From Acinetobacter vivianii (GTDB lineage: Bacteria > Pseudomonadota > Gammaproteobacteria > Pseudomonadales > Moraxellaceae): 64,000 bases of DNA. The position numbers and the translations under genes are program-made. The stretch is from the NCBI RefSeq assembly GCF_014635885.1, contig NZ_BMDR01000002.1, positions 541,512 to 605,511 of the forward strand, written 5' to 3'. The notes under the pieces are model-generated. The model ran no database searches. It was not told the origin of the DNA and saw only the letters and a list, made by a program, of their open reading frames with translations. Below, piece by piece: positions 19,382-29,481 of the stretch; position 1 is the stretch's first letter, and each line of letters opens with the position of its first letter.

Positions 19382-19842
19382 TGAGAGCAAACCATCAGAA
19401 GATACAATTTACAGGGGCTTGTCTGTGTGGGGCAGTGAGCTTTCAGTTTTCTGTGACAAATATCAAAATGATGTATCGTTGTTATTGTAGTCTTTGTCGT
19501 AAGCAGAGTGGGGCTGCATCGAATGCATCCACTTTTGTTCAAGCACAATCATTTCAATGGCAGCAAGGCGAACCATTCATTCAAACCTATATCAAGGATA
19601 CTGGGTTTACCAGTTGTTTTTGCAAACAGTGTGGTTCACCTGTTCCTAATGCACTGGCTATCAATCCAAAAATTATGTGGATTCCTTTGGGGCTCATTCT
19701 CGAAGAATTTACACCTGAACTTGAGTTAAATTTTTGTAAGAATTCGGCAGTCAGTTGGGCAAAAGCATCTGAAATGCGGGTGGCATTTGATGAACTGCCC
19801 GATTTGACTGAACTGGAAAATTATTTTGCAATGAATAAATAA
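19381..19842 (+). CDS. GFA-family zinc-binding protein
   Basis: A 153-residue protein of the GFA (glutathione-dependent formaldehyde-activating enzyme-like, PF04828) family. The zinc-binding cysteine pairs are visible as CLCGAVSF, CYCSLCRKQSGA and FCKQCGSPV. Most family members have no shown formaldehyde activity, so the role is open. The start codon overlaps the last base of the TetR gene stop (TGATG arrangement), so the two genes are co-transcribed and coupled. A terminator follows after about 50 bases. Confidence 0.88.
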   Translation: MRANHQKIQFTGACLCGAVSFQFSVTNIKMMYRCYCSLCRKQSGAASNASTFVQAQSFQWQQGEPFIQTYIKDTGFTSCFCKQCGSPVPNALAINPKIMWIPLGLILEEFTPELELNFCKNSAVSWAKASEMRVAFDELPDLTELENYFAMNK

Positions 19843-19891
19843 TAGTTACGTTGCTGTAATTAAAAAACTTTGCGATGACATGTGCAAATAA

Positions 19892-19921
19892 AAAGCCGAA
19901 CTCAAAAGTTCGGCTTTCTTT
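19892..19921. terminator. Bidirectional terminator between GFA and TonB-receptor genes
   Basis: Perfect ten-pair stem (19892-19901 / 19908-19917) with a six-base loop; A-run and T-run flanks suit both converging genes. Confidence 0.9.
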
Positions 19922-19924
19922 TAT

Positions 19925-22135
19925 TTAGAAATCATAAGAGGTTTGCAAGAAAATGGTTCGTGGTTGACCCACATATTTACCGCCCGTTGAATCTGATGAA
20001 CGGGTATAATATTGCTTATCAAACACGTTCTTTATACCGCCTGCAACTTTTAAGCCTTTAAGCTGATTACTAAAATTGTAACCCGCGCGTACCGCAAAGG
20101 TTGAATAACCTGGGATATCACCTGTACGACCATCCGCGGTTTCTACAATTTGATAAATATCACCTGAACCTGGGGCATGTTGTTTCGATTGGGCAAACAT
20201 ATCGGCATTGACCGACCAGTTGTCTATTTGATAAGCCATACCTAAATTGCCTACATGGCGTGAGTAGTAGGGAAGATCTTTACCTTCAAATTTTCCTGCT
20301 TCGGAGGTTGCTTTGGTAAAGGTATAGTTACCATAGACTTTGAAACCTTCCAGTACATCTGCAAGTTGTCCGAAATCATAGCTGATCCCAGTCTCAACGC
20401 CTTTATGACTGGTTGCACCTAAATCTGTCCAAATTCCTGTCCCGATATTATCAGGTCGCTCTAACATCAATTCTTTATCGAAATCTAAATAGAAGACAGT
20501 CAATTCAGCACTTAGTCCATTGCCTAGGTACTTGGTGCCGATTTCATAGTTTTTAGATTTTTCTGGATGTAAGCCATCCAATGTCGTAACCGCAGTATTG
20601 TTACCATCAATTGTTCTGGTGGTGACCAACTGGTTATATTGTTGCGGACCAAATGAAACGCCTGCATTGGCAAAGATATTCCAGTTTTCGTTGGCTTTAT
20701 AAAGTACCGCTAAACTTGGTAAAAATTCATCTGATCTGATTTTTGGATGAACAGTATTGATTGCAACGCCTTTTTGATAGGCAGTGAAATCATTATGAGT
20801 ATCAATCGACTCGAAACGAACACCCGGAGTAACGACCCAATTGCCCATACCAAAACGGTTGTCAATATATACTGCATGGGCTTTGGTGCCACCTTCACTG
20901 GTGGTATTGGCAATACGTTCGCCTGGAGTACCTGTAATGGTATTGTATGAATCTGTACGTCCTGAAAACTCAGAGCTTTCTTCTTGTAAATAACGATAGC
21001 CAACAGTGACTTCGTTATCCATGCTGCCCCAGCTATAGGCACGTGAATAGCGGGGCTCAATCCCAAAATATTTATAGTCACGAGGGGAGTTGCTAATACG
21101 ACTTGTGCCATTATCTGAAATAGATTCTAAATCGCTAGTACGGAAAGAGTCGACGTAATAGCCCAAGACTTCAAAGTTATTGAGTTCATCTTTATGGCTA
21201 TATTTGACAGAAATATCAGAGCGACGACCGGCGAAATAATTACGGTTTTGATTCGATTGATAAGGATTGTCGGCAAATTGTGCTGTAGTTAAGCCTTCTG
21301 GCATTTCGCCACGGCCTTCATAATGATGAAGATTGACAGCAATTGCATCCTGATCGGTCCATTGGTAGGCAGTTTTTAACATGACATCATCGATATCAAT
21401 TTTATTATTGGCTTCACGATAGCCATCACCTTTGGTACCCGAATAGAGTAAGGCCAAACCTAAGCCATTATCTAAAGTACCACCAATAAATAAATTAGGC
21501 GTATATTTGAGTTGGTCAGTTCCTGTTGCAAACTCAGTGGTTAAACCCACTGAGCCCGAAAACTCTTGTGGAATGGCACGTGTTGTGAAGTTAATGATTC
21601 CACCCACGTTTTGTGGCCCAAAACGAACAGAACCCGCGCCGCGAACCACATCTACAGATTCAATATTACCCATAGACACAGGGGCTAAAGATAATTGTGG
21701 TTGACCATAAGGTGCAAAAGAAAGCGGGACACCATCCATAAGCACAGTGGAGCGAGGCGATAAACGAGAGGTGAGGCCGCGCACACCAATATTTAAAGAA
21801 ACATCACTGCCGCCTGTACCATTGCTGTCCTGAACTTGAACTCCTGGAATTTGTTTTAATGCATCACGAATCGAAGTGGTTGCGATTTCATCCAAGCGTT
21901 TACGATCAATAATGCTGCGTGCGCCTGCATGTTGCTGTACCTTTTCTGCATTGGCATTTTCCAGCCAGTTGCCTTGAGCTTTAACAGAAATCGTTGCAAG
22001 TGTTTGAGTTTCAACAGGGGATTCTTCATTGGCAAATGTTGTATGAGAAACTCCACTACATAGAATAGCGATGGTGAGGCTTAGGGTTGAGGGCTGAAAT
22101 TTCTTAGATGCAGCAGAATTGGTGACAGGTTTCAT
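19925..22135 (-). CDS. TonB-dependent outer-membrane receptor, FecA-like
   Basis: A 736-residue outer-membrane receptor. A signal peptide (about 1-35, cleavage near TFA-NEE) is followed by a TonB-box-like stretch (TLATISVKA, 45-53), a plug domain (about 65-185, with GVQVQDSNG, NIGVRGL and VDVVRGAGSVRFGPQNVGG) and a 22-strand barrel ending in a C-terminal Phe (SYDF), the usual assembly signal. It lacks the N-terminal signalling domain of true FecA and has no fecIR neighbours. It is therefore probably a directly Fur-controlled siderophore or ferric-citrate-type receptor. A Fur-like box lies about 60 bp upstream of the start. Confidence 0.92.
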   Translation of the reverse strand: MKPVTNSAASKKFQPSTLSLTIAILCSGVSHTTFANEESPVETQTLATISVKAQGNWLENANAEKVQQHAGARSIIDRKRLDEIATTSIRDALKQIPGVQVQDSNGTGGSDVSLNIGVRGLTSRLSPRSTVLMDGVPLSFAPYGQPQLSLAPVSMGNIESVDVVRGAGSVRFGPQNVGGIINFTTRAIPQEFSGSVGLTTEFATGTDQLKYTPNLFIGGTLDNGLGLALLYSGTKGDGYREANNKIDIDDVMLKTAYQWTDQDAIAVNLHHYEGRGEMPEGLTTAQFADNPYQSNQNRNYFAGRRSDISVKYSHKDELNNFEVLGYYVDSFRTSDLESISDNGTSRISNSPRDYKYFGIEPRYSRAYSWGSMDNEVTVGYRYLQEESSEFSGRTDSYNTITGTPGERIANTTSEGGTKAHAVYIDNRFGMGNWVVTPGVRFESIDTHNDFTAYQKGVAINTVHPKIRSDEFLPSLAVLYKANENWNIFANAGVSFGPQQYNQLVTTRTIDGNNTAVTTLDGLHPEKSKNYEIGTKYLGNGLSAELTVFYLDFDKELMLERPDNIGTGIWTDLGATSHKGVETGISYDFGQLADVLEGFKVYGNYTFTKATSEAGKFEGKDLPYYSRHVGNLGMAYQIDNWSVNADMFAQSKQHAPGSGDIYQIVETADGRTGDIPGYSTFAVRAGYNFSNQLKGLKVAGGIKNVFDKQYYTRSSDSTGGKYVGQPRTIFLQTSYDF

Positions 22136-22193
22136 AAGATGAGCAAATGCTGTAAATTTCCCCGAATCTTAATCGCTTATTTAAAGAAATAAA

Positions 22194-22214
22194 ATAAGAA
22201 CGATTATCACTTAT
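22194..22214 (-). promoter_or_regulatory. Fur-box-like sequence upstream of TonB receptor
   Basis: On the minus strand the sequence reads AAGTGATAATCGTTCTTA, close to the Fur consensus repeat GATAAT. It is about 60 bp upstream of the receptor start. Iron repression is inferred. Confidence 0.55.
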
Positions 22215-22278
22215 AACTATGAGATGAGTTAAGTTCATTGTTTTTTTGCTAAAGGTATTTTTGGCTATTTCAAACAAC

Positions 22279-22308
22279 AAAAAACCGTGCTTGAGCACGG
22301 TTTTTACT
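22279..22308 (-). terminator. Terminator after SIMPL gene
   Basis: A stem of about eleven pairs (22279-22290 / 22295-22305) with a four-base loop, just past the SIMPL gene stop on the minus strand and ending in a T-rich run on that strand. Confidence 0.85.
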
Positions 22309-22319
22309 GAAAAGACAGA

Positions 22320-23024
22320 TTATTTAAACTGGATCGAACCGTTGGCGCTGACGGTAATTTTTGATTCACCAGCAGCCATATCCTGTGCAGGTGCAGCTTC
22401 AGCCATCGCAAACTTAGCCATACCACCACCACGCATCATCGGTTGCGGGAAATAGTTACTGGTATTGAGATTCAAGCTCACCAGATTATATTGACCTTTA
22501 TTCCATGCTTGGGTAATCGCTTGAGCACGTTGCTGGAAGTTTTTCGATGCTTCAATCATCAGCTCATTTTCAACTTTTTTACGCTGTTCATCAGACACGG
22601 TAAAGTTAATAGATTGCGTTTGGAAGGTTTGCTGTAACTCGCTGATCAATTGGCTCGCTGCTTTAAAGTCTTTACTTTCAAGTTGGATCTCGGCACGGGC
22701 ACGCCATTCTTTCAGCTTATTACTGTCATTGTCATAAACAGGGTAGGTGCTTTGTGTACCTGTTTCGACCTTGACCTGATTATATTTACGTGCAATTGCT
22801 TGCGCCTGATTCATCAGTTGATTGATCTGGTTTGATAGTTCAGCAGGTTGTTTGTTGCTTTTTTCAATAAAGAGTACGGCACGCATTTCATCATTTGCGA
22901 CCTGACGTGAGGCATCTGCCTGAATATTTACAATGTTATAGTTCAAATTCTCTGTCTCATGAGCAAAAAGAGTTGGGCTGAGTGCAGCTCCGATCATCAA
23001 TGTAGCAAGTGCTAAAGTACGCAT
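22320..23024 (-). CDS. Periplasmic SIMPL (DUF541) domain protein
   Basis: A 234-residue exported protein. The signal peptide (about 1-22, cleavage near LFA-HE) is followed by a SIMPL/DUF541 domain (about 30-234) of the type found in E. coli YggE and Brucella BP26, which form periplasmic ring assemblies and are linked to oxidative stress tolerance. The ATG at 23024 is chosen because AAGGA precedes it at the right distance and gives a clean signal peptide; the open frame extends 41 codons further without export features. The segment near 200-215 is Met- and Gly-rich (PQPMMRGGGMAKF). Monocistronic. Confidence 0.88.
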   Translation of the reverse strand: MRTLALATLMIGAALSPTLFAHETENLNYNIVNIQADASRQVANDEMRAVLFIEKSNKQPAELSNQINQLMNQAQAIARKYNQVKVETGTQSTYPVYDNDSNKLKEWRARAEIQLESKDFKAASQLISELQQTFQTQSINFTVSDEQRKKVENELMIEASKNFQQRAQAITQAWNKGQYNLVSLNLNTSNYFPQPMMRGGGMAKFAMAEAAPAQDMAAGESKITVSANGSIQFK

Positions 23025-23398
23025 AAAATTTTCCTTAGAATTTGATGTTGAAAATTTATTTTTTACAGATTTGATATTAAAAAGAACTGATGGTGAACTT
23101 CTGCATATTTTGTGGTGACTTTGTAAGGGATTAGCAGTGTTTTGCAACAGAAAAATAAAGTGAAAAACTTTAAAAATTAATTAATTAGATCGATTGATTT
23201 GACCATTTATCTAAAAATGGAAGTGGGATTTAAAAAAGCTTACTTTCTTCCGCTTGTCACATAGTATGATCATAATTCATCATAGTTATTGGAATGATAC
23301 ATTTTTTCAATAAGATTAGATGACTGTCAGGCATAAAAAGTGTTTATTTTCTTGCAAAATTAGGTATCATCTCGCTCCTAGTTGAAAGATATAAACAA
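23025..23398. other. Intergenic region between SIMPL gene and dat
   Basis: An AT-rich divergent promoter region with no recognised gene or strong palindrome. A minus-strand frame at 23344-23553 overlaps the dat start and is not supported. Confidence 0.4.
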
Positions 23399-23494
23399 GT
23401 GTCTACACTAGATTCTAAAAAGCACCGAGTCAAACGACCGCAAGTCACCAGACTTATTTCTTTCACCCATATCAGAGATGGTAATTCGATATGA
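23399..23494 (+). CDS. Possible 31-codon leader peptide upstream of dat
   Basis: A GTG-started frame whose TGA stop overlaps the dat ATG (ATGA). The predicted peptide is basic (eight Lys/Arg in 31 residues) with a KKHRVKRP stretch. The ribosome binding site (GAAAGA) is weak. Translation coupling to dat is plausible but unproven; it may be chance. Confidence 0.3.
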   Translation: MSTLDSKKHRVKRPQVTRLISFTHIRDGNSI

Positions 23495-24861
23495 GCGTTA
23501 CTTCCGTAAATCCTGCCGCTAATGCAACCAACGAATATTATCTGACTCGCCAAAGTCAGATGGAATCAAATGTTCGTAGTTATCCACGTAAATTACCGTT
23601 AGCGATAGCGAAAGCACAAGGCTGCTGGGTTACTGATGTTGAAGGTACAGAGTACCTTGATTGTTTAGCTGGGGCAGGAACATTGGCTTTAGGCCATAAT
23701 CATCCTGCGGTGATTCAAAGTATTCAAGACACATTGGCAAGTGGTTTGCCATTGCATACTTTAGACTTAACGACTCCTTTAAAAGATGCGTTTACTGAAG
23801 CGCTGCTGGCTTATTTGCCAGGCGGTAAAGAAGAGTATTGCTTACAATTCTGTGGCCCAACAGGTGCAGATGGTACAGAAGCAGCAATTAAATTAGCAAA
23901 AACCTATACGGGTCGTAGCTCAGTGATTAGTTTCTCTGGTGGCTACCATGGTATGACGCACGGCGCGCTTGCAATGACAGGTAACCTGTCTGCGAAGAAT
24001 GCTGTGAATGGCTTAATGCCAGGCGTTCAGTTTATGCCATACCCACATGAATATCGTTGCCCACTTGGTTTAGGTGGTGAAGCGGGTGTTGATGCTTTGA
24101 CATACTACTTTGAAAACTTCATTGAAGATGTTGAAAGCGGTGTAACCAAGCCTGCTGCTGTCATTCTTGAAGCGATTCAGGGTGAAGGTGGTGTTGTGAC
24201 TGCACCTGTAAAATGGTTGAAAAAAATCCGTGAAGTGACTGAAAAGCACAACATCGTTTTAATCTTGGACGAAGTTCAAGCTGGTTTCGCACGTTCAGGC
24301 AAAATGTTTGCTTTTGAACATGCAGGAATCGAGCCTGATGTTGTGGTGATGTCTAAGGCGGTTGGTGGTAGCTTACCACTTGCAGTATTAGGTATTAAAC
24401 GTAAGTTTGATGCATGGCAGCCAGGTACACACTCGGGTACATTCCGCGGTAACCAACTTGCAATGGGTACAGGTTTGGCATCACTTCAAGTGATCAAAGA
24501 GCAAAACCTTGCTCAGAATGCGCAAGAGCGTGGTGATTTCTTACAAGCTGAGTTGAAAAAACTTGTGCAAGAATTCCCATGTATCGGTAATGTGCGCGGT
24601 CGTGGCTTGATGATTGGTATCGAGATCATTGATGAGCGTAAACCTGCTGATCATATGGGTTCTCATCCTGCAGATGCTCAGTTGGCAGCAGCGATTCAAG
24701 CCGCATGTTTCAACAATAAATTATTGCTTGAGAAGGGTGGTCGTAACGGTACAGTGATTCGTTTACTTTGCCCGTTAATCATCAACCAAGACGAATGTGT
24801 TGAAGTGATTGCTCGCTTCAAGAAAGCGATTGCTGAAGCATTAAAAGCAGTACGAGGCTAA
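23491..24861 (+). CDS. dat: Diaminobutyrate--2-oxoglutarate transaminase
   Basis: A 456-residue class-III PLP aminotransferase that makes L-2,4-diaminobutyrate from aspartate semialdehyde using glutamate as amino donor. Cofactor motifs: [16 protein letters not shown] (122-137), the [12 protein letters not shown] segment (259-270) and the Schiff-base lysine K289 in [12 protein letters not shown]. It is three bases upstream of ddc, the classic Acinetobacter dat-ddc pair whose end product is 1,3-diaminopropane. Length is normal. The start has little ribosome binding site of its own and overlaps the stop of a short upstream frame, so initiation may be coupled. Confidence 0.96.
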   Translation: MSVTSVNPAANATNEYYLTRQSQMESNVRSYPRKLPLAIAKAQGCWVTDVEGTEYLDCLAGAGTLALGHNHPAVIQSIQDTLASGLPLHTLDLTTPLKDAFTEALLAYLPGGKEEYCLQFCGPTGADGTEAAIKLAKTYTGRSSVISFSGGYHGMTHGALAMTGNLSAKNAVNGLMPGVQFMPYPHEYRCPLGLGGEAGVDALTYYFENFIEDVESGVTKPAAVILEAIQGEGGVVTAPVKWLKKIREVTEKHNIVLILDEVQAGFARSGKMFAFEHAGIEPDVVVMSKAVGGSLPLAVLGIKRKFDAWQPGTHSGTFRGNQLAMGTGLASLQVIKEQNLAQNAQERGDFLQAELKKLVQEFPCIGNVRGRGLMIGIEIIDERKPADHMGSHPADAQLAAAIQAACFNNKLLLEKGGRNGTVIRLLCPLIINQDECVEVIARFKKAIAEALKAVRG

Positions 24862-24864
24862 TTC

Positions 24865-26397
24865 ATGGTTGATTTTGCAGAACATCGTAAAGCGTTACTC
24901 TGCAATGATGCTCAATCTATTGCTGACTATCAGTCAGCAATGGGCGAGGCGGTAAATGCCGTTTCAGCATGGTTGCAAAATGACAAAATGTACACCGGTG
25001 GCAGCATCAAGGATTTGCGCGAAGCAATCTCTTTTGCTCCTTCAAAAGAAGGCTTGGGTGTACAGCAGTCGTTACAACGTATGGTTGAGCTTTTCCTCAA
25101 CAAAAGCTTGAAAGTACATCATCCACATTCACTTGCACATTTACACTGCCCAACCATGGTGATGAGCCAGATTGCGGAAGTGTTGATCAATGCGACCAAC
25201 CAATCAATGGACTCATGGGATCAAAGCCCAGCGGGTTCTTTGATGGAAGTACAGTTAATTGACTGGCTTCGTCAAAAAGTGGGTTATGGTGCAGGTCAGG
25301 CGGGTGTGTTCACTTCTGGTGGTACGCAATCAAACCTGATGGGTGTATTACTGGCACGTGACTGGTGCATCTCGAAAAACTGGAAAGACGAAAATGGCAA
25401 GCCATGGTCTGTTCAGCGTGATGGCATCCCGGCAGATGCAATGAAAAACGTCAAAGTCATCTGTTCTGAAAATGCACACTTCTCTGTGCAAAAGAACATG
25501 GCGATGATGGGCATGGGCTTCCAGTCTGTTGTGACTGTGCCTGTGAATGAAAATGCACAAATGGATGTCGATGCACTGGAAAAAACCATGGCGCATCTTC
25601 AAGCTGAAGGCAAAATCGTCGCGTGTGTTGTTGCAACTGCGGGTACGACAGATGCTGGTGCGATTGATCCACTCAAGAAAATCCGTGACATTACCACGAA
25701 GTATGGTTCATGGATGCACATTGATGCAGCTTGGGGCGGTGCACTGATTCTTTCAAATGACCATCGTGCAATGCTAGATGGTATTGAATTATCAGACTCA
25801 ATCACGCTTGATTTCCATAAGCATTATTTCCAAAGCATTAGCTGTGGCGCTTTCTTGTTGAAAGACGAAGCCAACTATCGCTTTATGCATTATGAAGCAG
25901 AATATCTTAACTCTGCTTATGATGAAGAACACGGTGTACCTAACCTTGTATCTAAATCATTGCAAACGACTCGTCGTTTTGATGCATTGAAATTATGGAT
26001 GACCGTTGAAGCATTAGGCGAAGAGCTTTATGGTTCAATGATCGATCATGGTGTGAAATTAACACGTGAAGTTGCTGATTATATTAAAGCAACAGCAGGT
26101 TTGGAATTGCTGGTTGAACCACAATTCGCTTCAGTTCTGTTCCGTGTAGTACCAGAAGGTTATCCTGCTGAATTCATCGATAGCTTGAACCAGAACGTTG
26201 CAGATGAACTGTTTGCACGTGGTGAAGCGAATATTGGTGTGACTAAAGTTGGTAATGTTCAATCATTGAAAATGACCACTTTAAGTCCAGTTGCAACGCT
26301 TGAAAACGTTCAGAACTTGCTGGCACTTGTGCTTGCAGAAGCTGATCGTATTAAAGATGCAATTGCTGCGGGAACTTATGTTCCAGCGATTGATTAA
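24865..26397 (+). CDS. ddc: L-2,4-diaminobutyrate decarboxylase
   Basis: A 510-residue group-II PLP decarboxylase that converts L-2,4-diaminobutyrate to 1,3-diaminopropane plus CO2. Key residues: [12 protein letters not shown] (86-97), the SGGTQSNL cofactor loop (151-158), HIDAAWGGA (285-293) with the PLP-ring aspartate, and the Schiff-base lysine K319 in DFHKHYFQ. It starts three bases after the dat stop and is translated with it. In A. baumannii, diaminopropane made by this pair affects surface motility and virulence; here that is inference by homology. A strong terminator follows. Confidence 0.96.
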   Translation: MVDFAEHRKALLCNDAQSIADYQSAMGEAVNAVSAWLQNDKMYTGGSIKDLREAISFAPSKEGLGVQQSLQRMVELFLNKSLKVHHPHSLAHLHCPTMVMSQIAEVLINATNQSMDSWDQSPAGSLMEVQLIDWLRQKVGYGAGQAGVFTSGGTQSNLMGVLLARDWCISKNWKDENGKPWSVQRDGIPADAMKNVKVICSENAHFSVQKNMAMMGMGFQSVVTVPVNENAQMDVDALEKTMAHLQAEGKIVACVVATAGTTDAGAIDPLKKIRDITTKYGSWMHIDAAWGGALILSNDHRAMLDGIELSDSITLDFHKHYFQSISCGAFLLKDEANYRFMHYEAEYLNSAYDEEHGVPNLVSKSLQTTRRFDALKLWMTVEALGEELYGSMIDHGVKLTREVADYIKATAGLELLVEPQFASVLFRVVPEGYPAEFIDSLNQNVADELFARGEANIGVTKVGNVQSLKMTTLSPVATLENVQNLLALVLAEADRIKDAIAAGTYVPAID

Positions 26398-26419
26398 TTT
26401 CAGTCTGGCAGATACATCG

Positions 26420-26458
26420 AAATAAAAAAGAGGTCCATTCAGGGCCTCTTTTTTATTT
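26420..26458. terminator. Bidirectional terminator between ddc and Rieske gene
   Basis: A 17-pair stem with one G-U pair (26420-26436 / 26442-26458) and a five-base loop, A-rich on the left and T-rich on the right. Confidence 0.9.
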
Positions 26459-26485
26459 CGGATTAAAATTAAATTTAAGCATGGA

Positions 26486-27541
26486 TTAGGCTGCAAACAT
26501 TGGATTGAATCCCATTTTCCTTAGAAGTCGGCGATACATGCTTGAGCTACGATCTGCGGGAAAGTGAGCTTCCATCGATAAATCCAAAGGCAGATATTCA
26601 GGTTTCTGTGTTTCGACAATGAGTCGATCTTCTTCAAAAATTTGCAAATTAAAGGTATAGGCATCCTCAACAGGTAAGTCTTTGTCATAATTACGGCAGA
26701 TTGGTGCAAATAGCCGAGTTTGTCTGGCGCTTACGGGAGACGCGGCATTCATGATCACCTGTTTGCTTTGATTTGGGAAATGGATGGTGAGCGTTGCAGT
26801 AAAAGGCAGGCTGATTTCAAAATGTCGGAGCCAGTTAAAATTGTCTTGCCCACGTTGCGCTGTTCCGATCGGATAGCGACCGACACTGCTGATATAATCC
26901 GCACTGAATCCATAACTGGTTTCTGTGGTGCTATAGTCTGGCACTTCAACATCGTCAGGGTCGCCAAAAGTATCAGGATGGACCCAAGCAAAATGAGCGA
27001 CATCAATAAATCCTTCTAACTGACGACCAGCAAAACAATTCAGATCTACAAACGGACATACCAGTTGCTGATAGTCTGAATCATCCCAGTACGGCATGTC
27101 AGGAATGACAGGTTTATCATCAGGACCAGCTGCTAAGCAGCACCAGATCAGTCCATACTTTTCAGTGGCAGCATATGTTTTTAAATGGAAGCGATCAGAA
27201 ATTTTATGCTGTGGATGCGCTGGAATACGGTTGCATTTACCTTCATGCCCAAAGCGTAATCCGTGATAGCGACAGACGATGCCTTGACCGTCATGATGCC
27301 CAAGGCTCAGCGGCACCCCACGATGTGGGCAAACATCTTTTGCAACAATGAGTTCATCTCCCATTTTGTAGATGACCAATGGCATATCGAGCAACATGGC
27401 TGCCGTTGGTTGTTCCGAAATATCACGGGCGAGCGCAATCGGATACCAGTGCTGAGCAAGCAATTGCCAATCATGCTCTGAAAAAGTCATATGCACGGGT
27501 AAATCTATAGGATTAAAGCTTGCGATCACTTTGCTGTTCAT
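26486..27541 (-). CDS. Rieske non-haem iron oxygenase, VanA-like
   Basis: A 350-residue oxygenase subunit. The Rieske [2Fe-2S] ligands are C71, H73, C90 and H93 (CPHRG and CRYHG), and the catalytic iron site has D180, H183 and H188 (DVAHFAWVH). The architecture resembles vanillate O-demethylase VanA and related aromatic ring or demethylating oxygenases. Substrate is unknown, and no dedicated reductase gene is adjacent. The ATG at 27541 follows a purine-rich ribosome binding site and starts the family-like sequence; an in-frame ATG 21 codons earlier is less likely. It is divergent from the aldehyde dehydrogenase gene across a long regulatory region. Confidence 0.9.
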   Translation of the reverse strand: MNSKVIASFNPIDLPVHMTFSEHDWQLLAQHWYPIALARDISEQPTAAMLLDMPLVIYKMGDELIVAKDVCPHRGVPLSLGHHDGQGIVCRYHGLRFGHEGKCNRIPAHPQHKISDRFHLKTYAATEKYGLIWCCLAAGPDDKPVIPDMPYWDDSDYQQLVCPFVDLNCFAGRQLEGFIDVAHFAWVHPDTFGDPDDVEVPDYSTTETSYGFSADYISSVGRYPIGTAQRGQDNFNWLRHFEISLPFTATLTIHFPNQSKQVIMNAASPVSARQTRLFAPICRNYDKDLPVEDAYTFNLQIFEEDRLIVETQKPEYLPLDLSMEAHFPADRSSSMYRRLLRKMGFNPMFAA

Positions 27542-27980
27542 CTTCTTATCTTCTGGCTCATTTGTGTTGAATATAACTAAGCCAGCCGTTCTAAGAAATT
27601 TCAATTAATTGAATGATGTGTTGCTACTTTTAGAACACTGGATCTGAACTTAAATTATGCAGTTAGGGTTGGAGATAGGCTGTTATTGATATGACACATG
27701 AATATTCATTGAGCCTCGTTTTCATATCAATCATGTCTACAGCCGATACGATGGTTTTTTATGATAACTCAGTAGAGAAATGTAGCTGTTATGCACAAAC
27801 TGTGCATTTTGAATCTGAATCAGAAATAATTATGCATAAACTGTGGTGCACAAATTCCATATTGTAGTGATAGATGCTCAATATTTTGATGGATAGATGT
27901 CATCCATTTTGTACTTACGGCCTATAGCGTAGGTTCGATAAGACAAAAATCATGATTACAATGAACAGAAGGAACAAGGC
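27542..27980. promoter_or_regulatory. Divergent regulatory region with near-duplicate palindromic sites
   Basis: It holds a perfect 7+3+7 palindrome at 27791-27807 and a diverged copy at 27830-27856, both of the form ATGCAyAAACTGTG followed by TGCA. These are candidate operators, possibly for the Lrp-type regulator encoded at 29482-29967. No gene is supported in the interval. Confidence 0.55.
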
Positions 27981-29411
27981 ATGCAACAATTGAATATGCA
28001 AAACGAATTTAAACTTATTATTGACGGTCAATCTTGTTTAGGTGAACAAGGTGAACTTGATATTATTAATCCTGCAACAGGCACGGTTGCAGCAAGTTGT
28101 GCCAAAGCTTCTGTTGCTCAGGTGAATCAAGCGATCGCTGCGGCAAAGCAAGCATTTAAAAGCTGGCAGCGTTGTCCGCATGAAGAACGTAAAAATATAC
28201 TCAACAAAATTGCCGATGGTATAGAAAAGCACGCTGAAACTTTGGCTGAATTGGTAGTATTGGAACAAGGTAAGCCATTGGCATTGGCACAAATGGAAGT
28301 GCAGGGTGCGATTGGCTGGACACGTTATACCGCAAGTCTGGACTTACCCGTGGATGTCTTGGAAGATAGCGAGCAGAAACGTATTGAACGTCAGTATCAA
28401 CCTTTAGGTGTGGTTGCTTCAATCACGCCGTGGAACTGGCCGCTGATGATTGCCGTCTGGCATATCATGCCTGCTTTACGTGCAGGTAATGTGGTCATCA
28501 ATAAACCTTCTGAATTTACACCTTTAGCCACTTTAAAGCTGTGTGAAATCATTCAGCAAGAAGTGCCAGCAGGTGTTATCTCGATAGTGGTTGGTGATGG
28601 CGAAATAGGTGAAGCACTATCAACCCATCCAGACATAAAAAAGGTTGTTTTTACTGGTTCGACCAAAACTGGCCAACATATTATGTCTGGTTCAGTAAAG
28701 ACCTTAAAACATTTAACGCTAGAGCTTGGCGGTAATGATGCGGGTATCGTATTACCAGATTCAGATCTCGACCAGATTGCCCAACGTATTTTTAATGTCG
28801 CATTTTTAAATGCAGGGCAAACCTGTGCTGCCTTAAAACGTCTATATGTACATGAAAGCCAATATGATGCTTTAGCACAAAAACTTGCTGAGATTGCCAA
28901 TGCACAAATCCTTGGTGATGGCATGGCATCTGAAACCACCTTTGGGCCAGTACAAAACCAGATGCAATATCAGAAAGTTAAAGCTTTGATTGCTGATGCG
29001 ATTACACAGGGCGCGAAGGCTTTATCGGGTGATCAAGCATTACCTGAACAGGGCTATTTTATTGCACCGACTATTCTCACAGGACTGGATGAAACATGCC
29101 GCGTCGTACAAGAAGAGCAGTTTGGCCCAGTGTTGCCGATTCTCAAATATACCAGCATTGATGATGCGATCGCGCGCGCCAATGCGAGTGAATTTGGATT
29201 GGGTGGATCCATCTGGTCGAGTGATCTGAAAGCAGCACAATTCTATGCAGCGCAGCTTGAATGCGGCACAGTCTGGATTAATACCCATGCTGAAATTGTA
29301 CCGCATGCACCTTTTGGTGGTTGGAAAATGTCTGGTGTCGGTGCCGAATTTGGTATGGAAGGGTTAATGGAAAATACCATTGGGCAAACGCTGCATATCA
29401 ATAAAGTTTAA
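27981..29411 (+). CDS. NAD(P)-dependent aldehyde dehydrogenase
   Basis: A 476-residue aldehyde dehydrogenase. The general base is E248 (LELGGND) and the catalytic thiol C282 (GQTCAA). The N-terminal cofactor-binding SITPWNWP motif lies near 150-157. Length is normal. The start at 27981 is supported by GAAGGA seven bases upstream. In context with a 2-keto acid decarboxylase two genes away it probably oxidises an aromatic aldehyde such as phenylacetaldehyde or indole-3-acetaldehyde to the acid, which is inference. A terminator follows, so it is a separate transcript from the decarboxylase. Confidence 0.92.
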   Translation: MQQLNMQNEFKLIIDGQSCLGEQGELDIINPATGTVAASCAKASVAQVNQAIAAAKQAFKSWQRCPHEERKNILNKIADGIEKHAETLAELVVLEQGKPLALAQMEVQGAIGWTRYTASLDLPVDVLEDSEQKRIERQYQPLGVVASITPWNWPLMIAVWHIMPALRAGNVVINKPSEFTPLATLKLCEIIQQEVPAGVISIVVGDGEIGEALSTHPDIKKVVFTGSTKTGQHIMSGSVKTLKHLTLELGGNDAGIVLPDSDLDQIAQRIFNVAFLNAGQTCAALKRLYVHESQYDALAQKLAEIANAQILGDGMASETTFGPVQNQMQYQKVKALIADAITQGAKALSGDQALPEQGYFIAPTILTGLDETCRVVQEEQFGPVLPILKYTSIDDAIARANASEFGLGGSIWSSDLKAAQFYAAQLECGTVWINTHAEIVPHAPFGGWKMSGVGAEFGMEGLMENTIGQTLHINKV

Positions 29412-29426
29412 GTTTTTTATAATTTT

Positions 29427-29456
29427 AAGGCGGATTCGATATCCGCCTTTTTGTTT
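29427..29456 (+). terminator. Terminator after aldehyde dehydrogenase gene
   Basis: Nine-pair stem (29427-29435 / 29441-29449) with a five-base loop and a T-rich tail. Confidence 0.85.
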
Positions 29457-29481
29457 TTATTGATGCTCGCTATCGCTCGAC

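Noticed and set aside
23344..23553. Minus-strand frame overlapping the dat start
   Set aside because: It overlaps the dat start and leader region with no ribosome binding site or recognisable product.
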